Below are positions 1-5,273 of a stretch of 5,328 nt of DNA, piece after piece. The notes beneath the pieces are model-generated. The model searched no databases. It was not told where the DNA came from and saw only the letters and a list, made by a program, of their open reading frames with translations. Position 1 is the stretch's first letter; every line of letters starts with the position of its first letter. The stretch covers positions 1 to 5,328 of the forward strand of contig CAMZAY010000094.1 of assembly GCA_947304365.1 (NCBI GenBank). The letters are read 5' to 3'. The stretch is from an uncultured Clostridia bacterium. GTDB taxonomy: Bacteria > Bacillota > Clostridia > Christensenellales > CAG-138. A program made the translations under genes and the position numbers.

Positions 1-500
1 GGCCTTTTCCCGCTTCCGCAGCTCCTCCTCCCGGCGAAGCTCCTCCTGGCGGCGCCGCGCGGGCGGGAAGGGCTGCCGGGATTGAGCACGAGCAGCGCGC
101 CGAACGCGGAGAGCCCGCCCCGGTGGGTATGCCCGTAAAGCGCGGCGGCTGCGCCCAGCTCCTCCGCGCGGTAGCTCAGGGTATAGGGTGCGAGGTCCAC
201 GTCGTACGTGTGTCCGTGGCAGAGGAATATCCTCGCCTTTTCGACGGTGACGACCGCCTCCGCCGTTATCGCCCCCTGCCGGTTGGGGAAAACATGCTCC
301 GCTGCGCCCGAAAACGAGGCTCCGTCGCAGTTGCCGAACACGGTGTAGACGGGCTTGCCGGTCTTCTCGGCGAGGTACTTTGCGTCGGAGGCATAGTCGC
401 CAAGGTGGAACCAGCCGTCGACGCCGCCCGCGGCGCCGATGCACGCGTCGATCGCGGCGCGGGAGCCGTGGGTATCCGAAATAACGCCTATCCTCGTCAT
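1..500 (-). CDS. YfcE/MJ0936-type metallophosphoesterase, 3' end cut by window edge
   Basis: Calcineurin-like metallophosphoesterase of the small single-domain YfcE/MJ0936 group, cytosolic phosphodiesterases that use two metal ions. The translation from ATG at 500 shows the full motif set in order: ISDTHG (residues 7-12), HLGDYASD (32-39), FGNCD (55-59), LCHGHTYDV (93-101), YGHTH (122-126) and NPGS (140-143). These supply the Asp, His and Asn metal ligands. The start lies one base after the rdgB stop (TGA-G-ATG) with no clear SD, so it is probably translated by coupling to rdgB. The same rdgB-phosphoesterase order is common in Firmicutes as I remember it. At least 166 codons are visible; family members usually end about 20-40 residues after NPGS. 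The last 60 bases are open in two frames and the in-frame tail (PRG then Arg/Ser/Gly-rich) does not look like the usual C-terminus, so the end may contain a frameshift. The physiological substrate is unknown. Confidence 0.88.
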   Translation of the reverse strand, partial: MTRIGVISDTHGSRAAIDACIGAAGGVDGWFHLGDYASDAKYLAEKTGKPVYTVFGNCDGASFSGAAEHVFPNRQGAITAEAVVTVEKARIFLCHGHTYDVDLAPYTLSYRAEELGAAAALYGHTHRGGLSAFGALLVLNPGSPSRPRGAARRSFAGRRSCGSGKR

Positions 501-501
501 C

Positions 502-1107
502 TCAATTTAGCGCCGCGAGCACGAGCGCGAGCGCGTTTTTCCTGTGGCTGACGGCGTTTTTCTCCTCCGCGTCCATCTCGGCGAAGGTCTTTCCCATCGG
601 CTCGTAGAAGAACAGCGAATCATAGCCGAAGCCGTTTTCGCCCCGTTCCTCCTCCGTGATAACGCCGAAAACGCGCCCGGTCGCCTCTATATCGGGCTCG
701 CCCTTTATCTTCAATACCATTGCGGTGGCAAAATGCGCGCCGCGCTTCTGGGTGGGGATGCCGGCAAGCGCGTAAAGGAGCTTTCTCCTGTTCGCGGCGT
801 CGTCATGCCCGTCCGTCGCGTATCTTGCGGAGCGCACGCCGGGAGCGCCGCCCAAAGCGTCGACAAGCAGCCCTGTATCGTCCGCGAGCACGGCGTCGCC
901 GTTCCCGATGATGCCCATGGAGTCCGCGAGCGCGAAAACCTCCGCCGCCTTCTTTTCCGCGTTGCCCTCGAGCGTTTCGGCGTTTTCGTCCACATCGAGC
1001 TCGAGCCCCGCCTCGCGCATGCCCTGCACCACGTCGAAGCGGACGCCGAGCATCGCCTTGATCTCCTCGATCTTATGCTTGTTGTTGGATGCGATTATGA
1101 GTTTCAT
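502..1107 (-). CDS. rdgB: RdgB/HAM1 family XTP/dITP pyrophosphatase
   Basis: Hydrolyses non-canonical purine nucleoside triphosphates (dITP, ITP, XTP) to monophosphate and pyrophosphate, keeping deaminated bases out of DNA and RNA; cytosolic homodimer. The 201-residue length is normal for the family. Visible motifs are SNNKHK (7-12, phosphate-binding loop), ENAETLEGNAEKKA (41-54), ADDTGL (75-80, usually ADDSGL; holds the catalytic and Mg-binding Asp), GAPGVRSARYA (87-97), GENGFGYDSLFF (156-167, base recognition), KTFAEM (173-178) and SHRKNAL (187-193). The ATG at 1107 is preceded by GGAG with 6 nt spacing, which fixes the start. It follows the tryptophanase-like gene but is separated from it by a hairpin terminator, and is followed after 1 nt by the phosphoesterase gene. 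No promoter of its own is evident in the short gap. Confidence 0.96.
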   Translation of the reverse strand: MKLIIASNNKHKIEEIKAMLGVRFDVVQGMREAGLELDVDENAETLEGNAEKKAAEVFALADSMGIIGNGDAVLADDTGLLVDALGGAPGVRSARYATDGHDDAANRRKLLYALAGIPTQKRGAHFATAMVLKIKGEPDIEATGRVFGVITEEERGENGFGYDSLFFYEPMGKTFAEMDAEEKNAVSHRKNALALVLAALN

Positions 1108-1113
1108 ACTATT

Positions 1114-1117
1114 CTCC
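1114..1117 (-). promoter_or_regulatory. Ribosome binding site of rdgB
   Basis: GGAG on the minus strand, 6 nt before the ATG at 1107. It sits about 10 nt after the terminator T-run, so an mRNA that starts upstream must read through the hairpin to carry this site. Confidence 0.7.
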
Positions 1118-1126
1118 GTTCATTAT

Positions 1127-1150
1127 GAAAAGGGCGGCACAGCCGCCCCC
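1127..1150 (-). terminator. Rho-independent terminator after the tryptophanase-like gene
   Basis: On the minus strand a perfect 7-bp GC stem (GGGCGGC / GCCGCCC) with a 3-nt TGT loop is followed at once by TTTTC. Two extra G-U pairs can lengthen the stem into the T-run. It begins 6 nt after the stop codon of the lyase gene (TAA at 1158-1156). The T-run is only four bases long, so termination may be incomplete, which matters for rdgB just downstream. Confidence 0.82.
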
Positions 1151-1155
1151 TGATA

Positions 1156-2586
1156 TTATTCGAGGTTCGCTTTTTTGTATTCCGCCGCGAGCTTTTCGCG
1201 CCAATCGCCGACGGGACGGAGGAAGTCGATGAACGAATGCTCCTCTATGCTCTCGTCCTCCCAGCGCATGGCGCCTATCATTTCACGGTGCTTGTAGAGC
1301 CAGGTCACGCGGTCGATAACGTACATGATGTGCGAAAGGGTATAGACCCTCCTCGGCACGGCGAGACGCACGAGCTCGAACGGGGCGATGGAATCCTCCG
1401 GCTTTTCGCTGGAGAGACCGCGCTCCATGCCGCGGGCGCCGCTTACAAGATAGATTGCCGCCGCGAGAGCCGCGCCGCGGAAGTCCTTTTTGCCGAGGTG
1501 ATCGCAGAACCTGTCCGCGTCGAGATGGCAGCCGAGGCCGCCCGCGGGGGTCACTACGGGAACGCCCCTCTTTTTGAACTCCTCCACCATGTACTCGATA
1601 AAATCGGGACCCTGGGAGATCACGTTCTCATCCATGGTGTCGTCGAAGCCGACGCGCATTACCTCCATCTCTGCGGAGCTCATGCCGCCGAAGGAGGGGA
1701 AGCCCTCGAAGCAGGAAACGTAACCGCGGACGGTAAGGAAATCCGCCTTATCGTTCATGCAGATGCCGCCGCCGCGCGCAAAGCCGAGCTTGCGCCCGCT
1801 GAAATAGATGATGTCCGCGGCGTCCGCCATTTCGCGCATGATCTCGCGCACGGACATGCCCCTGCGCTTTTCGTCGCGCGTTTTTATGAAATGGAGGTTA
1901 TCCATCACAAGGCTCATATCAAGGAGCGTCCTTATGCCGTGCTTCTTCGCGATCGCGGAAACGGCGAGTATGTTGTCCATGGATATGGGCTGACCGCCGA
2001 TCAGGTTCGTGCCCGCCTCTATCCTTATGAGGGGGACGCGCTCCTTCGGCGTTTCGGCAAGGAATTTCTCGAGCTTTTCGAGATCGTAATCGCCCTTGAA
2101 GCCGTCCTCGCCGCCGGTCGTGAGCCCCTTATCCTGCAAAAACTCGACCAGGTCGCCGCCCTGGAGCCTGACCTGCGTCTGGAAAGTGCAGAAATGGAAG
2201 TTGGTGGGGATAAGATCGCCCGGCTTTACGAAGGAGCGGGCAAGCATCTGCTCGCACGCCCTGCCCTGATGCACGGGGAGGAAATAGTCCTTGCCGAGTA
2301 TCTCCTTGACTTTGTCCGCCATTTTGTAATAGGTGGTGCTGCCGGCATACGCGTAATCCGCAAGATGGAAAGCGCCCGCCTGCTCGTCGCTCATGGCGTT
2401 GAAGCCGGAGTCGGTCACCATGTCGATGAAAACGTCCTCGGACTTCAGGTTATACGAACAGTTGCCCGCCTCGTCAAGGGCGGCAAGGCGGTCCTCAACG
2501 GGGATCAGCCTTATATTGTGCACGGTGGAAACGCGGTGCATCTCTATGGGGATCTCCCCGCCGGCAAACAGCTTTATCTTTGACAT
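1156..2586 (-). CDS. tnaA: Tryptophanase/tyrosine phenol-lyase family PLP-dependent beta-eliminating lyase
   Basis: Member of the tryptophanase (Trp to indole, pyruvate, ammonia) and tyrosine phenol-lyase (TPL) family; cytosolic, PLP-dependent, tetrameric in known members. The 476 residues match the family length. Motifs: DVFIDMVTDSG (51-61), AYAGS (79-83, with the TPL catalytic-Tyr equivalent Y80), HQGRACEQ (106-113, PLP-phosphate loop), TNLIGGQPIS (193-202), D223 (PLP pyridine N), FSGRK (262-266, K266 the PLP lysine), EGFPSFGG (294-301), SGARGMERG (382-390) and LAVPRRVYT (408-416, substrate-carboxylate Arg). It belongs to the divergent clostridial branch usually annotated as tryptophanase. 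MERG, with R389, resembles TPL rather than E. coli TnaA, while the Arg next to the PLP oxygen is Leu (L226) and the potassium-site Glu is Tyr (Y78). Tryptophan versus tyrosine or another beta-substituted amino acid therefore cannot be settled; the symbol marks the family. ATG at 2586 has AAGGAG 12 nt upstream. It stands alone between its own promoter and terminator, with no permease gene visible. Confidence 0.9.
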   Translation of the reverse strand: MSKIKLFAGGEIPIEMHRVSTVHNIRLIPVEDRLAALDEAGNCSYNLKSEDVFIDMVTDSGFNAMSDEQAGAFHLADYAYAGSTTYYKMADKVKEILGKDYFLPVHQGRACEQMLARSFVKPGDLIPTNFHFCTFQTQVRLQGGDLVEFLQDKGLTTGGEDGFKGDYDLEKLEKFLAETPKERVPLIRIEAGTNLIGGQPISMDNILAVSAIAKKHGIRTLLDMSLVMDNLHFIKTRDEKRRGMSVREIMREMADAADIIYFSGRKLGFARGGGICMNDKADFLTVRGYVSCFEGFPSFGGMSSAEMEVMRVGFDDTMDENVISQGPDFIEYMVEEFKKRGVPVVTPAGGLGCHLDADRFCDHLGKKDFRGAALAAAIYLVSGARGMERGLSSEKPEDSIAPFELVRLAVPRRVYTLSHIMYVIDRVTWLYKHREMIGAMRWEDESIEEHSFIDFLRPVGDWREKLAAEYKKANLE

Positions 2587-2598
2587 GTCAAAAAAGAG

Positions 2599-2604
2599 CT
2601 CCTT
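2599..2604 (-). promoter_or_regulatory. Ribosome binding site of the tryptophanase-like gene
   Basis: AAGGAG on the minus strand, 12 nt before the ATG at 2586. The SD is strong but the spacing is longer than the usual 5-9 nt. The N-terminal sequence MSKIKLF...EIPIEMH agrees with clostridial homologues as I remember them, so the start is kept. Confidence 0.65.
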
Positions 2605-2621
2605 CTTATTATTGAATCATT

Positions 2622-2650
2622 ATTATACCATATGAGCGTTGTTTACGCAA
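2622..2650 (-). promoter_or_regulatory. Sigma-A promoter of the tryptophanase-like gene
   Basis: Minus-strand -35 TTGCGT (2650-2645), 17-bp spacer, perfect -10 TATAAT (2627-2622) with an upstream TGG that makes an extended -10 (TGNTATAAT). The predicted start is near 2615, giving a leader of about 30 nt. That leaves no room for a TnaC-type leader peptide or a riboswitch. A short inverted repeat GCGT-5-ACGC (2636-2648) overlaps the -35 edge and might bind a regulator, but it is weak. Confidence 0.75.
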
Positions 2651-2666
2651 TATCTTGCTGAAAAAA

Positions 2667-3299
2667 CTATGCCGCGCCCCAACCGATTGTATAGCCGATC
2701 AGTATCCCGACCGCCGCGGCGAACGCGATGAACACGAGCGGGTGAAGCTTTTTAAGGGGCTTCACGTTGGTGACTACCATCATCAGCGCGAAGAACGCGA
2801 TCTCCTTGAAATTGAACGCGCCGCCGAAGGTCGCCGACGAGAAATTGAACAGCGTGATGCTTATGACGCTCCACGCGGCGGCGGCGATAAGCCCGGCGAC
2901 GGCGGGACGAAGCCCCGAGAACGCGTCGTTTATGAGCTTGGAGTTCTTGTATTTCTCGAGCATGCGGGCGACGATCATTATAACGATGAAGCTCGGCATA
3001 ACGAGGGAAGCGGTCGCGGTGAACGCGGTGGTGACGCCGAACACGCGGCATGCCCAGACAGAATGCCCCGCCTCGAGGAACGTATTGTAGCCCGCCATAT
3101 AGCCGGAGTAAGTCGCCATGTTTATGCCGAGGGGGCCGGGAGTGGACTCCGAAAGGGCGACCATCTGGCTGATCATATCCTGCGTGAGCCAGGGGTATTT
3201 ATCGGCGAGCGCGCTCAAAAACGGCAGAGTGGCAAGTCCGCCGCCGGCGGCGAAGAGACCGATCTTGAAGAACTCGTAAATGAGTATGAGGTAGATCAT
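2667..3299 (-). CDS. Short CHR-family chromate transporter subunit, second of a pair
   Basis: Membrane protein of the chromate ion transporter (CHR) family. At 210 residues it is one half of the classical two-domain ChrA, i.e. a short-chain CHR protein. Family signatures are FKIGLFAAGGGLATLPFL (11-28), STPGPLGINMATYSGY (52-67) and GLRPAVAGLI (129-138). Hydrophobic segments lie at about 85-112, 131-151, 165-178 and 188-205. Its ATG overlaps the stop of the preceding CHR gene by 4 nt (ATGA), and a partial SD, GGGGTGA, lies 6 nt upstream (3312-3306). In Bacillus subtilis the paired genes ywrB/ywrA encode two such proteins of opposite topology that are both needed for chromate resistance, so a heterodimer is likely here. 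The true substrate in an anaerobe could be another oxyanion such as sulfate. The gene is last in the operon; a TTTTTT follows the stop but without a convincing hairpin. Confidence 0.9.
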   Translation of the reverse strand: MIYLILIYEFFKIGLFAAGGGLATLPFLSALADKYPWLTQDMISQMVALSESTPGPLGINMATYSGYMAGYNTFLEAGHSVWACRVFGVTTAFTATASLVMPSFIVIMIVARMLEKYKNSKLINDAFSGLRPAVAGLIAAAAWSVISITLFNFSSATFGGAFNFKEIAFFALMMVVTNVKPLKKLHPLVFIAFAAAVGILIGYTIGWGAA

Positions 3300-3907
3300 T
3301 TGCTCTCACCCCGCTTCCTCATTATGAGTCCGCGGACGACGCCCGCGATAGCCGCGCCGATGACGACGAATACGGGCGATATCCTGAACGGGAGCCCTAT
3401 AACGGGCGGGAGCGCTACGAGCACGAACGCGAGCACGCAGAGCGCGTACCCGAAAAAGCCCTTGACCTTCTGTTTTACGAGCTTTATGACCGTGTTGAGT
3501 ATGAGCACGCCAACCGCGACCCTTCTGCCGTGGAGCGCGTATTTGACCGCAGGTATCTCGGCAAAATTGGCAAGTAGCGCGGTGAGCACGCTTATGATAA
3601 CGAACGAGGGGAGCACGACGCCCGCCGTCGTCACGACCGCGCCGATAAAGCCCCTTTCCTTTTTGCCAATGAAGGTGGCGGTATTGACGGCTATGACGCC
3701 CGGGGTGCACTGACCGATCGCGAAATAATCGAGCAGCTCGTCCCTCGTCACCCAGCCGGTCTTATCGACGCACTCCCTTTCGAGCATGGGCAGCATTGCG
3801 TAGCCGCCGCCGAAGGTGAACGCGCCTATCCGCATGAACGCAGAAAAGAGCTTCCATAAGGAAGTCCTCTCTTCTTTGGCTGTGTTATTTCTTATTTCTT
3901 CACTCAT
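3296..3907 (-). CDS. Short CHR-family chromate transporter subunit, first of a pair
   Basis: Single-domain CHR family membrane protein, 203 residues. It starts with a polar 15-residue cytosolic-looking N-terminus, then has LFSAFMRIGAFTFGGGYAMLP (20-40), the hallmark FGGG motif, then IGQCTPGVIAVNTATFIG (64-81), which corresponds to the family PGP region, and hydrophobic segments at about 87-115, 130-143, 152-172 and 178-195. It ends in a basic RKRGESK tail. FGGGYAMLP makes it the N-type member; the next gene is its C-type partner, overlapping by 4 nt. Its ATG lies inside the end of the phosphatase gene (8-nt overlap, ATGAGTGA) with no good SD, so translation is probably coupled. The first 60 bases of the gene are more AT-rich than the rest. 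Function as chromate efflux is inferred from the family only. Confidence 0.9.
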   Translation of the reverse strand: MSEEIRNNTAKEERTSLWKLFSAFMRIGAFTFGGGYAMLPMLERECVDKTGWVTRDELLDYFAIGQCTPGVIAVNTATFIGKKERGFIGAVVTTAGVVLPSFVIISVLTALLANFAEIPAVKYALHGRRVAVGVLILNTVIKLVKQKVKGFFGYALCVLAFVLVALPPVIGLPFRISPVFVVIGAAIAGVVRGLIMRKRGESK

Positions 3908-4778
3908 CTTTAAGCACTCTGAAATAGCCTTCCATTCCGTCCGCGCAGCTTATGCCGAGCCTGTCGGTCCCTATGAGATCGAGCGCATGGCTTAAAATGT
4001 ACGCGCCGTAAAGTATCACGTCATGCCGTTCCGTAAGGAGCGGATGCTTTTTCCGCCTCTCCCCCATCTCGCCGAGTACTGAAATGAGCGACTCTATATC
4101 GTCCTTGGTAAGCACGACGTTATCGACGACCTCCGCCGAAAACTCCCGGAGCCCCGCCTTGAGCGCCGCGAGCGTCGTAATGCTTCCGCCTACGCCGACG
4201 AGGGACGAGACAGCGAGCTTCGGGAGCCTGACCTCCCCGTCCATGTACTCCGTGACGGCGCTGCGCTGGGCTTCCCTTAAAGTATCGCAGTCCTCCGCTC
4301 CGGTCGCCGCGCGGGCGATATCGCCGCAGCGCACGCAGCCCGCGCGGAAGCTCACGCCGAAGCTTTCCGTCACGACCTGCATGGAGGCGCCGCCGATATC
4401 GAGCATGGCGTCGAAACGCCCCTCCCCGCCTGCCGCGCCGAGGAATGCGTAACGCGCCTCCTGTTCGCCGGTCAGGATATCGACGGGAACGCCGCATTCC
4501 TTATAAACGCGCTCCGCGAACTCACGCCCGTTTGACGCGTCGCGCACGGCGCTCGTCGCATAGGCCCTGGGGGTAAAGCCGCCCGCCCTAGCCTTATCGG
4601 CAAGGAGGGATATCACGGCGATGCTGTTCGCCATAGTGTCTTCGCGCAGCATGCCCGTTGCGGAAAGCCCCGAGCCGAGGCGCGTGGTGAATACCGATTT
4701 ATCTGAAAGCGCGCCGAAGCGCTCCTCCGCATAGCGGACGGAATTGGAGCCGACGTCGATTATCGCAAGCTTACTCAC
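3900..4778 (-). CDS. Ppx/GppA family phosphatase, short single-module form
   Basis: Actin-like ATPase-fold protein of the exopolyphosphatase / guanosine pentaphosphate phosphatase family, which removes terminal phosphate from polyphosphate or pppGpp; cytosolic. At 292 residues it holds only the two-lobed core and lacks the C-terminal HD-type extension of E. coli Ppx and GppA. Motifs are IDVGSNSVR (7-15, first phosphate loop), ATSAVRDASNG (74-84), LTGEQEARYAFLG (102-114, the acidic cluster with the catalytic Glu), LDIGGASMQ (126-134) and VGVGGSITTLAAL (194-206). The fourth motif departs from the usual DIGGGSTE: Ala for Gly, Met for Thr and Gln for Glu. The family C-terminal GLREG reads DGMEG (280-284). 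The start is GTG at 4778, overlapping the stop of the division gene by 8 nt, with GAGG about 10 nt upstream. A DivIC-Ppx pairing is familiar from Clostridia. Polyphosphate activity should not be taken as given because of the substitutions. Confidence 0.87.
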   Translation of the reverse strand: MSKLAIIDVGSNSVRYAEERFGALSDKSVFTTRLGSGLSATGMLREDTMANSIAVISLLADKARAGGFTPRAYATSAVRDASNGREFAERVYKECGVPVDILTGEQEARYAFLGAAGGEGRFDAMLDIGGASMQVVTESFGVSFRAGCVRCGDIARAATGAEDCDTLREAQRSAVTEYMDGEVRLPKLAVSSLVGVGGSITTLAALKAGLREFSAEVVDNVVLTKDDIESLISVLGEMGERRKKHPLLTERHDVILYGAYILSHALDLIGTDRLGISCADGMEGYFRVLKDE

Positions 4779-5076
4779 CGTCTTCTATCCTCGTGTCGCC
4801 GGGACCGATATAGCCGAGATAATCCCTTGCGTACTGAAGGAGCCCCTCAAGGCTCTTGACGTACTCCGTCCTGCTCTGAAGACGCTCCTGCTCGCGCTGG
4901 AGCTCGTCGAGCTTTGCCTTGAGCTCGATCTTTTCGGCGTTGAGCTCGGCAAGCTTCTTCTTCTGCGACCTCAGCTGCAGGCCGATGAACAGGAAAAAGC
5001 CGACGAAAAGCAGCACGACGAGACCGAGCGCGATAAGCCTAACGGTTTTGTTTTTGAAGAATGCCCCTGGATTCAT
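4771..5076 (-). CDS. divIC: DivIC/FtsB-type septum formation initiator protein
   Basis: Small bitopic division protein that joins FtsL and DivIB/FtsQ in the divisome and helps activate septal peptidoglycan synthesis. The 101 residues show the expected order: short basic cytosolic end (MNPGAFFKNKTVR), one membrane span (about 13-33), a long heptad-like coiled coil rich in K, E, L and Q (about 38-70), and the conserved C-terminal patch EGLLQYARDYLGYIGPGDT (77-95), which matches the EYARDKLGYVKPGE type of the family. The ATG at 5076 has a near-perfect SD. It is the first gene of the operon, about 30 nt behind a promoter, and its stop TAA is embedded in the next gene's start (GTGAGTAA). In many Clostridia an S1-domain RNA-binding gene lies near divIC; none is present here. 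Distinguishing DivIC from FtsL-like paralogues by sequence alone is not absolute. Confidence 0.9.
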   Translation of the reverse strand: MNPGAFFKNKTVRLIALGLVVLLFVGFFLFIGLQLRSQKKKLAELNAEKIELKAKLDELQREQERLQSRTEYVKSLEGLLQYARDYLGYIGPGDTRIEDGE

Positions 5077-5079
5077 AGG

Positions 5080-5087
5080 TCACCTCC
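5080..5087 (-). promoter_or_regulatory. Strong ribosome binding site of divIC
   Basis: Minus-strand GGAGGTGA is complementary to eight bases of the 16S rRNA anti-SD end. The GGAGG core is 6 nt from the ATG at 5076. It is the strongest SD in the window and fixes the divIC start. Confidence 0.88.
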
Positions 5088-5112
5088 GGACAGCACATAT
5101 CTTTTCAATTAT

Positions 5113-5141
5113 ATTATGCACCCCCGAACGCCGTTTTTCAA
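5113..5141 (-). promoter_or_regulatory. Sigma-A promoter of the divIC-ppx-chr-chr operon
   Basis: Minus-strand -35 TTGAAA (5141-5136), 17-bp spacer, -10 CATAAT (5118-5113). Five bases downstream of the -10 start there is also a TATAAT, but it has no -35 at proper distance. Transcription would start near 5106, about 30 nt before divIC. Confidence 0.65.
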
Positions 5142-5152
5142 GTGCAAATTAT

Positions 5153-5170
5153 CGATTTGACGGCAAATCG
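5153..5170. repeat. Inverted repeat between divergent promoters
   Basis: CGATTTG, 4-nt spacer ACGG, CAAATCG: a perfect 7-bp inverted repeat. A further CAAAT at 5145-5149 can pair with the same left arm. It lies between the -35 boxes of the operon promoter (5141) and the tRNA promoter (5213). No T-run follows on either strand, so it looks more like a possible operator than a terminator. The function is unknown. Confidence 0.45.
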
Positions 5171-5212
5171 GAGCTCCGCGCGGTATATTTTCGCTATTTT
5201 GGATTTTTCCTA

Positions 5213-5241
5213 TTGACAAGCAAATGCCCCATATGTATAAT
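5213..5241 (+). promoter_or_regulatory. Consensus sigma-A promoter of tRNA-Gly
   Basis: Perfect TTGACA (5213-5218), 17-bp spacer and perfect TATAAT (5236-5241), preceded by a T-rich stretch (about 5184-5212) that resembles an UP element. Transcription should start near 5248, about 25 nt before the tRNA. Such a strong core promoter is typical of stable RNA genes. Confidence 0.92.
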
Positions 5242-5273
5242 ATGCCTGTTCCGTTCTGGAACGAATCGAATAA

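Noticed and set aside
123..551. Plus-strand open frame opposite the phosphoesterase
   Set aside because: It covers the junction of two real minus-strand genes and shows no domain; the opposite frame has all metallophosphoesterase motifs.
1237..2583. Long plus-strand open frame (448 codons) opposite the lyase gene
   Set aside because: It is a by-product of GC-rich codon bias on the complementary strand. Its translation has no recognisable domain, while the minus frame shows a complete enzyme family match.
2661..2700. TTTTTT just after the last CHR stop codon as a terminator
   Set aside because: Only a 4-bp CTAT/ATAG pairing around a large loop can be drawn before the T-run. That is too weak, although an operon end is expected here before the lyase promoter.
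2655..3713. Plus-strand open frame (352 codons) opposite the CHR genes
   Set aside because: The product is Arg/Glu/Gly-rich low-complexity sequence with no motif, and it spans two well-supported minus-strand membrane genes.
5153..5170. The inverted repeat as a rho-independent terminator
   Set aside because: The stem is AT-containing and no T-run follows on either strand.
5170..5183. Overlapping palindromes GGAGCTCC and CCGCGCGG
   Set aside because: They are short, differ from each other, have no repeated copies nearby, and are expected by chance in GC-rich DNA.
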